Positions 1 to 7,966 of a stretch of 17,459 bases of DNA are shown piece after piece (the stretch's first letter is position 1; every line of letters starts with the position of its first letter). The position numbers were made by a program, and so were the translations under genes. Under the pieces are notes generated by a model. That model searched no databases. It saw only the letters and a list, made by a program, of their open reading frames with translations, and had not been told where the DNA came from. The DNA comes from Nitrospira sp. GTDB taxonomy: Bacteria; Nitrospirota; Nitrospiria; Nitrospirales; Nitrospiraceae. Location of the stretch: the NCBI GenBank assembly GCA_016873525.1, contig VGXD01000012.1:1-17459 (forward strand), written 5' to 3'.

Positions 1-591
1 GCGGTATTGCTTGGCCTGGCGTTCCCGCTCCGCCTGCATCCGCGCGAAGACCGCCTTCTCGTTCTGTTCCGGCAAGTCCGCCCGCTTGATGCGCACGTCC
101 TGGATTTCGATGCCGTAGGCCGCGGCCTTTTCGTTCGCGCGCTGGGTCACGACGGCCATGACCTCGGACCTGGTCTTGGACACGATGTCCGAGAGGTCGT
201 GGCGTCCCACTTCCACCCGCAGCTCGGAATAAATGATGTCGTCCAGCCGGCGCAGCGCCCCTCGCTGGGTCTGGAAGGCCTGGTAGACCTTCAAGGGGTC
301 GGCGATGCGCCACTTGGCGAAGTTGTCGATCAGGAGCGTTTTCTTATCCTGCGTGATGACTTCCTGGGCGGAGGAATCGTAGTCCAGCAGGCGCTTGTCG
401 AAGTAGGTGACTTCTTCGATGAAGGGCACCTTGACCTTGAGGCCGGGCTCGGTGATGTTGCGCTGCGGCTTGCCGAGCTGGACCACGATGGCGGTCTGGG
501 TGATGTCCACGATGAAGAGGGGCGAGGCGCCGAGCACGAACAGCAGCACGACGACGCCGATCAATCCGATGAGGAGATTCTGTTTGCTCAT
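1..591 (-). CDS. hflC: HflC, SPFH/prohibitin-family membrane protein (3' end cut off by window edge)
   Basis: The first 197 codons are open from an ATG at 591 to the window edge with no stop; full-length HflC proteins are roughly 290-340 residues, so the C-terminal part is missing. The protein begins MSKQNLLIGLIGVVVLLFVL, a single N-terminal membrane anchor, followed by an SPFH/band-7 domain (ITQTAIVVQLGKPQ, then GLKVKVPFIEEVTYFDKR) and the start of the coiled-coil region rich in E, R and A. Known role of the family: HflC pairs with HflK in a large inner-membrane complex that encloses and modulates the FtsH protease, with the bulk of the protein on the periplasmic side. The start codon overlaps the hflK stop (ATGA, 4 bases shared), so translation of the two is probably coupled. 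Order hflK then hflC matches Escherichia coli. The identification is firm; the missing end cannot be judged. Confidence 0.93.
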   Translation of the reverse strand, partial: MSKQNLLIGLIGVVVLLFVLGASPLFIVDITQTAIVVQLGKPQRNITEPGLKVKVPFIEEVTYFDKRLLDYDSSAQEVITQDKKTLLIDNFAKWRIADPLKVYQAFQTQRGALRRLDDIIYSELRVEVGRHDLSDIVSKTRSEVMAVVTQRANEKAAAYGIEIQDVRIKRADLPEQNEKAVFARMQAERERQAKQYR

Positions 592-1634
592 GGCTGGGCC
601 TTCTTTTCCTCGGCCGGGGCCGATGCCTTGGGCGTTTTCTGGAGCCGGTCGAGCGGGAGATAGGGGAGCAGGCGCTCTCCGGCCTTGCCGTCGAGGATGA
701 CCTTGTCGACGCCCGCCATCACCTCTTCCATCGTTTCGATATAGATGCGCTTGCTGATGATGTCTTTGGCCTGGTTGTATTCCTTGAGTGTCTTGGTGAA
801 GCGGCTGGCTTCCCCCTCGGCCCTGGTCACGCGCGCTTGGCTGTAGCCCTTGGCCTGGTTGACGATTTGGGCCGCTTCGCCCTTGGCCTTGGGGATGATG
901 TCGTTGCGGTAGCCTTGGGACTGGTTGATCAGCTTCTCCCGGTCTTCCTTCGCGCTGGCCACGTCCTTGAAGGCCGCCACCACCGCCTCCGGCGGATCCA
1001 CGTCCTGCAACTGGACCGCGGCAATCTGCACCCCGGCCTGGTACTGATCCAGGATGCCCTGGAGCAAGACCTGCGTGTCCTGCTGGATCTGCGCCTTGCC
1101 GGCGGTCAGGGCTTCGTCGATCTTGCTTTTGCCGACCACCTCGCGCATGGAGGCTTCCGCCGCCTTCTGAATGGTTTCGTCGATCTCGTCCACCCGGAAG
1201 AGGTAGTCCTTGGCATTTTTGATCTTGTACTGGACGATGAACTCCACGCCCAGGATATTCTCGTCGCCGGTCAGCATCAGGGCTTCTTTCGGCAGCATCT
1301 GCTGGCGGCCTTGGCGGTCCGTGCGGAATCCGATTTCCAGCCGGTGCAGTTTTTCAACCTTGGGCCGCTCGACGGTCTCGACGAAGGGGATTTTCATGTG
1401 GGGGCCTGGCCCGGCGTTCCGCACCACGTCGCCGAACCGCTTGACCACGCCCTCTTCATCCGGCGCGACGATGAAGGTGCCCTGCCATACCAGCACGACG
1501 GCCGCCACGATCAGGGCGATGGAGCGGAAGCCCTTGATCGGCTGCAACTGGCTGAGCTGCGTTTTGGCTTGTTTGAGGACATCGTCAATGGGGTCGGATT
1601 TTTTCCCCCAAGGGTCATTCGGGTCCCAGACCAT
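588..1634 (-). CDS. hflK: HflK, SPFH/prohibitin-family FtsH modulator
   Basis: A 348-residue protein beginning MVWDPNDPWGKKSDPIDDVL; the W-P-W-G-rich opening is the usual cytoplasmic tail of HflK. A membrane segment lies at about residues 38-56 (IALIVAAVVLVWQGTFIV), followed by the SPFH domain (DEEGVVKRFG, GPHMKIPFVETVERPKV) and a long Ala/Glu/Lys-rich coiled coil (about 210-300, containing EGEASRF). The short C-terminal tail ends in AEEKKAQP. Known role: with HflC it forms the cage around FtsH and limits degradation of membrane proteins. The start is supported by GAGGAG six bases upstream of the ATG. The stop overlaps the hflC start by four bases, so the two form one operon; no hflX is visible next to them in this window. 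Confidence 0.95.
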   Translation of the reverse strand: MVWDPNDPWGKKSDPIDDVLKQAKTQLSQLQPIKGFRSIALIVAAVVLVWQGTFIVAPDEEGVVKRFGDVVRNAGPGPHMKIPFVETVERPKVEKLHRLEIGFRTDRQGRQQMLPKEALMLTGDENILGVEFIVQYKIKNAKDYLFRVDEIDETIQKAAEASMREVVGKSKIDEALTAGKAQIQQDTQVLLQGILDQYQAGVQIAAVQLQDVDPPEAVVAAFKDVASAKEDREKLINQSQGYRNDIIPKAKGEAAQIVNQAKGYSQARVTRAEGEASRFTKTLKEYNQAKDIISKRIYIETMEEVMAGVDKVILDGKAGERLLPYLPLDRLQKTPKASAPAEEKKAQP

Positions 1635-1691
1635 CAGGCACTCCTCTCGTGGATCAGTCGATCCGACACAATAACCGTCACAACGACAGCC

Positions 1692-1720
1692 ACCATAACA
1701 GACTTGACGGAGGGGGGCAA
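1692..1720 (-). promoter_or_regulatory. Possible sigma-70-type promoter for hflKC
   Basis: On the minus strand TTGCCC and TATGGT are separated by 17 bases, ending 57 bases before the hflK ATG. Both hexamers are only partial matches to consensus, and the -35 box runs into a C tract. This is a pattern match only. Confidence 0.25.
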
Positions 1721-1815
1721 CTAGACAAAGGGTGAACGAGGAAGGAGGAACGATGGAGGATGAACAGGGAGAGGGGAAGGGGGCCGTTGCCTCCGTGGTA
1801 GCCTCGTCAAGCCGG

Positions 1816-2421
1816 TCAGGCTGGGCTTTTCTTCACGGTGGATTGCATGAGGCCGTCGGCTTGCGGCGGAGAGAAGCCGAGGAAGCCTTCATGCCGTTCG
1901 GCCAGTTCCAGGACGGAGAAGGCCTGCCTCTGCAGCTCTTCCGGCACCGTGAAGATTTGCCGCAAGGGGCCGCCTTTCTTTCCCACGACGGTCCCGGCGA
2001 AGCGGATGCCGGCGGCGCTCAGACGTGTCATGGCCAAGTCGATGTTCTCGACCTTGACGGCAATGTGGTGGAGCGTGCGATCCCCGAAGGCGGCGACCCA
2101 GCCGGGAATGATGCTGGTCTTGCCCCGCTCGTCCGGATAGGCCTGATCGATGAAGAGAGCGGGATAGCCGGGTTTGCGATAGACCTTGGCGAACCAGTCG
2201 GCATAGGAGAGGGTTTCGGAGTAGTCATAGCCCAGGGCCAGAAACTCTTCTGCGCGGCGGTCGATGTCGTCGGTCCGAAAGGTGACGTGGTCGGCCAGGG
2301 GCCAGAAGCCGACGCCGACCTTGTCCAGGGCTTGTTTCAGCATCCTGGCCGCGGTGTTGCGCGAGACGAAATCCGCTACATAGTCGGCCAGGAGATCGTC
2401 GAGACGGCGTGGGGATGGCAT
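1816..2421 (-). CDS. VOC-superfamily (glyoxalase/bleomycin-resistance fold) protein
   Basis: A 201-residue protein with two betaalphabetabetabeta-like halves. The first half starts ADHVTFRTDDIDRRAEEFLALGY (about 43-65) and the second LHHIAVKVENIDLAMTRLSAAGI (about 117-139). His45, His119 and Glu172 (in FSVLEL) sit where VOC enzymes place their metal ligands, so it may bind a divalent metal. An N-terminal helical extension (1-40) precedes the fold. VOC members include dioxygenases, isomerases and lyases; the substrate here cannot be read from sequence. The double-module layout with the HH pair loosely recalls 4-hydroxyphenylpyruvate dioxygenase-like or DUF1338-like proteins, but it is much shorter than either. 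The start has a strong AAGGAGGGG six bases upstream. It appears to be a single-gene unit, with 181 bases to hflK downstream. Confidence 0.8.
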   Translation of the reverse strand: MPSPRRLDDLLADYVADFVSRNTAARMLKQALDKVGVGFWPLADHVTFRTDDIDRRAEEFLALGYDYSETLSYADWFAKVYRKPGYPALFIDQAYPDERGKTSIIPGWVAAFGDRTLHHIAVKVENIDLAMTRLSAAGIRFAGTVVGKKGGPLRQIFTVPEELQRQAFSVLELAERHEGFLGFSPPQADGLMQSTVKKSPA

Positions 2422-2462
2422 GAGACCCCTCCTTCTCCGGAAGCATTCAGACGTTAGTTGTC

Positions 2463-2491
2463 AGCCTAGCCTGAATAAGAACCGATTACAA
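2463..2491 (-). promoter_or_regulatory. Possible promoter of the VOC-protein gene
   Basis: On the minus strand TTGTAA and TAGGCT are separated by 17 bases and lie about 42 bases before the ATG at 2421. The boxes sit at the outer edge of the left inverted arm described at 2465-2777. Weak pattern match. Confidence 0.25.
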
Positions 2492-2777
2492 GCAGGGGCT
2501 GACGGAGGGCGGGGATCGGTGTGGCATCCCCGGTCGCTTCCGCGCCTCTCGCGTCACCCCTTCCACGGCAGTCCGGAGCGGAAACCTTCTGGAATTCCCG
2601 CGGCCACGGCTCTGCCGTGGTGCCTTGGTCAGTTCCAGCTTTCCATCTCCGGCTGCCGGGCGGGTCCCCGCCGCTCCGGCGGACGTTCGCTCCGAGCATG
2701 CCACACCTCTTATTGACCTTCCAGCCGAGGGAAAAAAGTGGAACGGCGACGAGTCGCTTAGAGACCTGTCGCCTTCC
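2465..2777. repeat. Left arm of a long, degenerate inverted repeat flanking the DUF3800-type gene
   Basis: This gene-free stretch, read on the minus strand, is collinear with 3969-4300 read on the plus strand. Exact shared words in the same order are GAAGGCGAC (2768-2776 and 3970-3978), GGCTGGAAGG (2717-2726 and 4025-4034), GGCATG (2697-2702 and 4054-4059), CGGCAGAG (2610-2617 and 4139-4146), ATGCCACACCGA (2516-2527 and 4237-4248) and ATTCAG near the outer ends. The arm contains a perfect hairpin CCACGGC-TCT-GCCGTGG at 2604-2620. Short open frames here look non-coding. I found no gene in 2422-2848; bases 2778-2848 hold nothing I recognise. Confidence 0.6.
2732..2773 (-). terminator. Possible intrinsic terminator after the DUF3800-type gene
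   Basis: On the minus strand GGCGAC pairs with GTCGCC across a 17-base loop, followed seven bases later by TTTTTT, about 75 bases beyond the gene's stop. The six-base stem and the seven-base gap before the T-run make it weaker than a textbook terminator. The same architecture recurs in the other arm at 3971-4013. Confidence 0.35.
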
Positions 2778-2848
2778 GTCGCGGTGACGCCCCGCGCCTC
2801 AATTGGGAATTTCAGATTTGTGTGGTTGCAATGCCTTGTTTTGGCCCC

Positions 2849-3787
2849 TTAGTCGGCGGACTGTCTAATATGCCAGAGGCGGCCATGCTCTATTTCTAGG
2901 AGCCCCATGTGCCCGTGAGGATCGCAAAAGGAGACGAGTCTGCGCTTCGTTTCAGGATGCCGGAGAAACCTCTGGTAATACGCTTGTAGCATCACCGCGT
3001 TCTCTGATGCGCCATAAGGATCGAGGTCAGCAAGAGGTTCATGCTTTGTGGCCACAAGCGGAGATGAATTAGTCAACCTATGCCCACCATACGGATCAGT
3101 CTGCATTCTTAAGCCATTTGGATCAAGATGTTTCCAAATCTTTTGGCCGTGCAAGTCAAAGAATCGGCGAAGGTCTCCGGCCAATATCCCGGCCAATCTC
3201 GCAACTCCATACAGCGTACCTGTAACTTGCCCTGCGAATCGGACAACCTTGTCTGCTTCTGTTAGGCGCGGGTTGGTCTTGCATTTCTCAATATGTTTTT
3301 CGACCGAGCGTTTGATTTGATCAAGGTCGTTGCGTCGATCCCAGTAGAGCTTTGTGGTGTAACCATTAACCAAGGTATGGCAAGAGATGGACAACATGGC
3401 AAAACCTAAAAACAGATCCATCGACAGTGGCACTTCATTTGGGGAATTGTCTTTACCCAGCATAACTCTTCCATAACGGGTTGCCGCCTCGTTAAAACGA
3501 GCGATTCGTTGTGTCATTCCAGACTCTGAAGAGTAAAAGCCGTAGATATGTACGCCATCCGTCCGAAGCGTCCGGATAAATTGTTCCCTTGCTTGCGAGT
3601 TGTTCTGCACATGCTTGTACTTGAAATCATGGTTGCCTGTCAGTTTGGCGATCTCCTTGGCCGTCTTGGCAAGCAGATTCGTCTTGTTCTCTTGGAACAA
3701 GATAGCCCCGATACCAAAACCTTTGCTGTTACTCATTTCTCGAGTACCAGTCTCGTCGATCACCCCAATCAATTTGTTCATCGACAC
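2849..3787 (-). CDS. Divergent DUF3800-like protein (RNase H-like fold suspected)
   Basis: A 312-residue protein. Its features match the general plan of DUF3800 proteins as I recall it: an N-terminal strand ending in an acidic DETGT (Asp11, Glu12), HDFKYKHV (53-60) where the family has an E/D-x-K motif, and VARLAGILAGDLRRFF (195-210), which resembles the family's QLADLxAGAxRR helix. In that last motif the usual Asp position appears to be Gly200, with Asp205 nearby, so activity may be altered or lost. Members of this family are often found in mobile or defence-rich regions, with no firmly established reaction. The start is GTG, chosen because AGGG lies six bases upstream; an ATG two codons later is the alternative. 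Base composition is clearly more AT-rich than both neighbours, and degenerate inverted repeats flank the gene, suggesting transfer. Confidence 0.6.
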   Translation of the reverse strand: MSMNKLIGVIDETGTREMSNSKGFGIGAILFQENKTNLLAKTAKEIAKLTGNHDFKYKHVQNNSQAREQFIRTLRTDGVHIYGFYSSESGMTQRIARFNEAATRYGRVMLGKDNSPNEVPLSMDLFLGFAMLSISCHTLVNGYTTKLYWDRRNDLDQIKRSVEKHIEKCKTNPRLTEADKVVRFAGQVTGTLYGVARLAGILAGDLRRFFDLHGQKIWKHLDPNGLRMQTDPYGGHRLTNSSPLVATKHEPLADLDPYGASENAVMLQAYYQRFLRHPETKRRLVSFCDPHGHMGLLEIEHGRLWHIRQSAD

Positions 3788-3968
3788 AATGGACCCTATC
3801 TTTCAGTCTCGATAGACTCTGTGGTCATGGTGCATCAATGGTCAAGTGTACGATTCTCAGTCCGCTACGGCAATGCCTGATGCAAGAGTGTCAAGCCAAG
3901 CAAGTTTCCAATGTCCCACCCTCAAGTGATGTGCAAACATTTAGCAAGACATTGAACGTGGCGAAGCG

Positions 3969-4300
3969 TGAAGGCGACGGGCTTGGGAAGCGGCCTGTCG
4001 CCTTTCTATTTTTATCTTGTCGGCGGCTGGAAGGGATGAACTCGGAGGCGTTCGGCATGGCGGGGCAGGGACATTGAGAGCGAAGCCAGTGCCGGGCGCC
4101 GGACTCTTCTATTCCTATGAGGCGACCGGGTATCAGTGCGGCAGAGATGGCAAGAAGAGATCGACGCATCATGCCGACGCCGGAGCAGTTCGCCCTTCGT
4201 CAGCCGTCATTTGGGAGATGCAGAGAGCGACAGGGTATGCCACACCGAGCTCTGCGCCTAGTCAGCCGATGAATTCCTGGTCTCTCAGCATTCAGTCAGG
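3969..4300. repeat. Right arm of the long, degenerate inverted repeat
   Basis: Plus-strand copy of the sequence seen on the minus strand at 2465-2777; shared words are listed there. Spacing between the shared words drifts by about 10-20 bases along the arm, as expected for old copies with insertions and deletions. I found no gene in 3788-4322: 3788-3968 is AT-richer sequence upstream of the DUF3800-like gene without clear motifs, and 4301-4322 separates the arm from the arsS stop. The repeat comparison was made by eye and no identity value was computed. Confidence 0.6.
3971..4013 (+). terminator. Terminator-like hairpin in the right arm
   Basis: AAGGCGAC (3971-3978) pairs perfectly with GTCGCCTT (3997-4004) around an 18-base loop that contains a small inner GCTT/AAGC stem. 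A T-rich stretch with TTTTT at 4009-4013 follows. No plus-strand gene lies upstream, so its role as a terminator here is doubtful; it may simply be a conserved piece of the repeated element. Confidence 0.35.
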
Positions 4301-4322
4301 AGCAGAGTTATTTCGCGTACGG

Positions 4323-5360
4323 TCAGGTGACCGACCCGCCGCAGGAGGAGCCGGAGCCTGCCGTGCAGCCGTAGCAGTGGTTGCCGGTGACGATTCTGCG
4401 GCGGCGCAATTGAGCCAGGTCGAAGTCGCGGATGTGTTGCGGCGCGCCGTGGCCGACCGGCAGGCTCAGCATCTGGTTGAAGTCGCAATCGTAGAGGGTT
4501 CCGTCCCAGCCCACCGAGAGGGTCTGGCGACACATGACCGAGGCCGCCGCCGCCGGATTGAAGGCATTGGCCAGCCGTTCCATGTAGCTCTCGTAGTTGC
4601 CGCTCTCGATGAGGAATTCCAAAAACCGGCTGATCGGCATGTTGGTGATCGTGTAGAGATGGTTAAAGACCACGCCGTGCAGCCGCTTGAGTTCGCGTCT
4701 GAACTGGGCCTCGATCGCTTCCTGCTTGGGCGGGAGGAAGGCCCCGACCGGGTTATAGACCAGGTTGAGCGTCAGCCCGCTGCCCTCCTTGCCGTAGCCC
4801 AGTTGGTTGAGGCGCTGCAGGGCCTGGATGGATTTCTCGAAGACGCCGTCGCCTCGCTGCGCGTCGGTCTGGGAAGGACGGTAGGAGGGGAGGGAAGCGA
4901 CGATCTCGACCTGGCGCGTGGCTAGAAACTCGGCCAGGTCTGCCTGCGAGGGCACCAGCAGCACGGTCAGGTTGCAGCGGTCCATCACGTGGCGGCCCAA
5001 GCTCTTGGCCTCCCCGACGAGCCGGCGGAAGTGCGGATTGAGTTCCGGCGCGCCGCCGGTGATGTCCAGGGTCGGAATGTCGGTCTGAGCCAGGGCCTTG
5101 AGGCAGAGATCGGCCACCTCGCGCGACATGATTTCTTCCCGGTCCGGCCCGGCGTCCACGTGGCAATGGCGGCAGGTCTGGTTGCAGAGCTTGCCGACGT
5201 TGACTTGCAGCACGGCGATGCCGGTGGCCTCGAGAGGCGGGAGCTTGGCCGAAGCCAGGGTGGATTCAAAGGCGGAACAGGAGGTCGCGCCGGCCAGGAT
5301 GCGCCGTTGCTCGTCGGCCGAAGCCAGGGGATTATGGCGAGCCAGCAAGCTCAATCCCAT
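4323..5360 (-). CDS. arsS: ArsS, radical SAM enzyme of arsenosugar biosynthesis
   Basis: A 345-residue radical SAM protein. The 4Fe-4S cluster motif CNQTCRHC (Cys59, Cys63, Cys66) is followed by HVDAGPDR, and LDITGGAPELNP supplies the SAM-binding glycine-rich segment. The C-terminal half (VFNHLYTITNMPISRFLEFL, VGWDGTLYDCDFNQML) and the ending CYGCTAGSGSSCGGS (Cys329, Cys332, Cys340) are typical of the ArsS/TIGR04167 family. ArsS is known to convert dimethylarsenite and SAM-derived 5'-deoxyadenosyl into dimethylarsinoyl-5'-deoxyadenosine, an arsenosugar precursor, using the product of ArsM. Some relatives are selenoproteins; here the C-terminal positions I can see are encoded as Cys and the frame ends in an ordinary TGA. 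It lies 71 bases downstream of arsM on the same strand, so co-transcription is likely. The ribosome site before ATG 5360 is weak. Confidence 0.92.
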   Translation of the reverse strand: MGLSLLARHNPLASADEQRRILAGATSCSAFESTLASAKLPPLEATGIAVLQVNVGKLCNQTCRHCHVDAGPDREEIMSREVADLCLKALAQTDIPTLDITGGAPELNPHFRRLVGEAKSLGRHVMDRCNLTVLLVPSQADLAEFLATRQVEIVASLPSYRPSQTDAQRGDGVFEKSIQALQRLNQLGYGKEGSGLTLNLVYNPVGAFLPPKQEAIEAQFRRELKRLHGVVFNHLYTITNMPISRFLEFLIESGNYESYMERLANAFNPAAAASVMCRQTLSVGWDGTLYDCDFNQMLSLPVGHGAPQHIRDFDLAQLRRRRIVTGNHCYGCTAGSGSSCGGSVT

Positions 5361-5377
5361 ACGATCACCAATGGCTC

Positions 5378-5424
5378 TCAGCAGTCATCTCTCAGCTAAA
5401 GGCTGAAAGCTGACGGCTGACAGC
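5378..5424. repeat. Short GCTGA-type intergenic repeat between arsM and arsS
   Basis: Three tandem heptamers GCTGAAA, GCTGACG, GCTGACA occupy 5402-5422, preceded by CTCTCAGCAGTCATCTCTCAGC, which is the same motif largely inverted. Together they can fold back on themselves. Such TCAGC/GCTGA repeats resemble those in other gaps of this window. An attenuating or RNA-stability role between the two genes is only a guess. Confidence 0.5.
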
Positions 5425-5431
5425 GCAAGAA

Positions 5432-6619
<1,188 letters not shown>

Positions 6620-6661
6620 GGTTCCCTCGTGATCGGATGAATGTCTTGCGCGGCCGTCGTT

Positions 6662-6691
6662 CATATAACCAGGTCCCCCCTGCCTCGTCAA
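6662..6691 (-). promoter_or_regulatory. Candidate arsM promoter
   Basis: On the minus strand TTGACG and TATATG are separated by 18 bases, with the -10 box 42 bases before the arsM ATG. The -35 box is one base from consensus. It lies in the loop of the inverted repeat at 6667-6710, so anything binding that repeat would cover the promoter. Confidence 0.4.
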
Positions 6692-6710
6692 CTCTGGCAG
6701 GGGGGTGGTT
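6667..6710. promoter_or_regulatory. Perfect inverted repeat overlapping the arsM promoter (possible operator)
   Basis: CCCCCCTGCC (6675-6684) and GGCAGGGGGG (6696-6705) are perfectly complementary around an 11-base loop. The stem extends as AACCA/TGGTT after a three-base bulge. No T-run follows on either strand, which argues against an intrinsic terminator. The position over the -35 region suggests a repressor site or a 5' regulatory structure. It does not look like a classical ArsR site. Confidence 0.45.
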
Positions 6711-6884
6711 AGGGAAAGAGGCGCGGCTGGGGTTCAGTGCCGTCAGGGGCAGAGCTGCCAGGGGCAGGATAGGTAAGGAGCCCCTCGTCCAGCTTGGCAA
6801 AGGCCGTCAGCTGGTGCGGGTCCGCCGGTGCAGAAGAGAGAATATGCCGGACCGTCCAGCTCCGGCTGACCAGCGCGTCCGAAC

Positions 6885-7042
6885 TCGTTTCTCGCATCTC
6901 GTCGTTCGTGCCGGCCGCAAGCGGGAAGCGTAATAAAGAGTTTTCAGTATGCAGTGCGCAAGTCGTCAGTTTCGAGCACTGAATACGGTCAACTGGCAAC
7001 TCTTCGCGAGCGACGAGATACGCTTCACGAGATACGCTCTTG
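6885..7042. repeat. Cluster of short intergenic repeats between the J-domain gene and arsM
   Basis: ATCTCGTCGTTCGTG at 6896-6910 recurs exactly at 12264-12278. AAGAGTT (6936-6942) and AACTCTT (6998-7004) bound an imperfect 69-base palindrome containing CAGT/ACTG pairs. CGAGATACGCT occurs twice in tandem at 7014-7024 and 7028-7038. The rest of the 427-base gap (6620-7046) holds the arsM promoter region and, on the minus strand at 6709-6999, a weak open frame that I do not accept as a gene. Confidence 0.55.
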
Positions 7043-7046
7043 CCGC

Positions 7047-7904
7047 TTATAAATCATCCTCTTTGAGGCACCGTCCCAGCCCCTGTTGTTCGGCGAAAAA
7101 ATAGGCATAGTGCATGGCCGCGAGGTTGGCGACTCGCGCTTCCGCTTCTTCACGGCTATCCGTATAGATAATCTGGATGCCGTATCTGGCCGTGACGGAG
7201 TCCAGGAAGTCGATCAATCCATTTTTGTGATATTGGCCCAAGAGCCCGCCGGATTTGCTGTCCTGGATCGAGCCTTCGATCACCAGGAACCGATGCGGGA
7301 CGGCGAGGAGGGGTTCGAGTTCCCGCATGAATCGCTGGCGATTGTCGGAGGGGTTGGAGAAGGCCGTCATGAACTCTTCGGCTCGCTTGCGCAACACGCA
7401 AAAGATGTCCGGGGCTTCGGCAATGGCATAGTCGCCGGCCGGCAGTGTTTGCTTGATGGTTCCGGCGATTCGGTTGAACCCCTGAAAGGTATAGGGGAGG
7501 ACCTCCCGGCTGTCCACGAGCAATTCGCAGGCCGGCACCATGATGATGGGGTGTCCTTGCCGGGAGAGGGTCACGGGCGCCTGGGGCCCTCTTGCGCCCT
7601 GGCGGGATCGCGGGGCCGGTTGGGTGCGGGGCGGCGGGGATGGGCTGGGAGGTGGCGTGGAGGGAACGGCCTGGGCGAGAGCATCGTAACGTGCGCGGGC
7701 GGCCGGGTCGCTGAGGGTTTCATAGGCCTGGTTGATCAGTTGCGTGCGGGTTTCCGCTTTCTTGTGCAGGGCTGAGGAATGGCTGAAGCGGTCCGGATGC
7801 CAGACCTGCATTTGTTCATGCCAGGCCCTTTTGATGTCCGTGTGAGTGGCGGTGGGGGCGATCTCGAGCATCGCGTAATAGTTGATGGTCCGTTCTTCCT
7901 TCAT
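7047..7904 (-). CDS. J-domain protein fused to an ERCC4-type nuclease domain
   Basis: A 285-residue protein. Residues 8-76 are a J domain: NYYAMLEIAPTATHTDIKRA, the HPD triad at 36-38, and AYETLSDPAARARYDAL. J domains stimulate the ATPase of an Hsp70 such as DnaK. A Pro-rich linker (80-118) leads to an ERCC4 nuclease-like domain (about 127-270): LLVDSRE (Asp131), LPAGDY (Gly157-Asp158), then VLRKRAEEF, RFMRELEPLL and FLVIEG. The family signature is GD-x(n)-ERK-xxx-D; here the ERK Glu is Leu171 and the final Asp is Glu177, so cleavage activity may be reduced or lost. There is no zinc-finger or client-binding domain as in DnaJ itself. The start has AGGAGA five bases upstream. It is transcribed divergently from the ene-reductase gene. 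The function is unknown; a chaperone-linked DNA-structure-binding or repair protein is an inference. Confidence 0.8.
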   Translation of the reverse strand: MKEERTINYYAMLEIAPTATHTDIKRAWHEQMQVWHPDRFSHSSALHKKAETRTQLINQAYETLSDPAARARYDALAQAVPSTPPPSPSPPPRTQPAPRSRQGARGPQAPVTLSRQGHPIIMVPACELLVDSREVLPYTFQGFNRIAGTIKQTLPAGDYAIAEAPDIFCVLRKRAEEFMTAFSNPSDNRQRFMRELEPLLAVPHRFLVIEGSIQDSKSGGLLGQYHKNGLIDFLDSVTARYGIQIIYTDSREEAEARVANLAAMHYAYFFAEQQGLGRCLKEDDL

Positions 7905-7966
7905 GGGTCTCTCCTGCTCCGGTCCTGAGAGTGTAGCTGAGTAGACAGGGGGGTTCTAGGAAATAG

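Noticed and set aside
1732..2457. Long plus-strand open frame opposite the VOC-protein gene
   Set aside because: It is the complement of a well-supported gene in GC-rich DNA and shows no domain of its own. The purine-rich stretch before it mimics ribosome sites.
2486..2704. 72-codon minus-strand open frame in the left inverted arm
   Set aside because: It is Arg/Pro/Ser-rich, overlaps another frame of similar quality, and its ending RKRPGMPHR is only loosely mirrored in the right arm. It looks like a chance frame in a repeated DNA element rather than a protein gene.
3891..4172. 93-codon minus-strand open frame crossing the right inverted arm
   Set aside because: It has no ribosome site and no recognisable domain, and the corresponding frame is not kept in the other arm.
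2465..4300. Insertion sequence or diversity-generating retroelement
   Set aside because: There is no transposase or reverse transcriptase frame, and the arms are inverted and degenerate rather than a template/variable direct repeat pair.
4323..4325. TGA of arsS read as selenocysteine
   Set aside because: Some family members are selenoproteins, but here the TGA follows the complete Cys-rich ending and the sequence beyond it does not continue a recognisable domain.
6675..6705. Hairpin upstream of arsM taken as an intrinsic terminator
   Set aside because: The stem is strong, but no T-run follows on either strand, and it lies about 340 bases beyond the upstream gene's stop.
6709..6999. 96-codon minus-strand open frame between the J-domain gene and arsM
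   Set aside because: Its start and first third are made of the intergenic repeats, it has no ribosome site, and the protein matches nothing I know. A remnant of a real gene end (around SWTVRHILSSAPADPHQL) is possible but not supportable.
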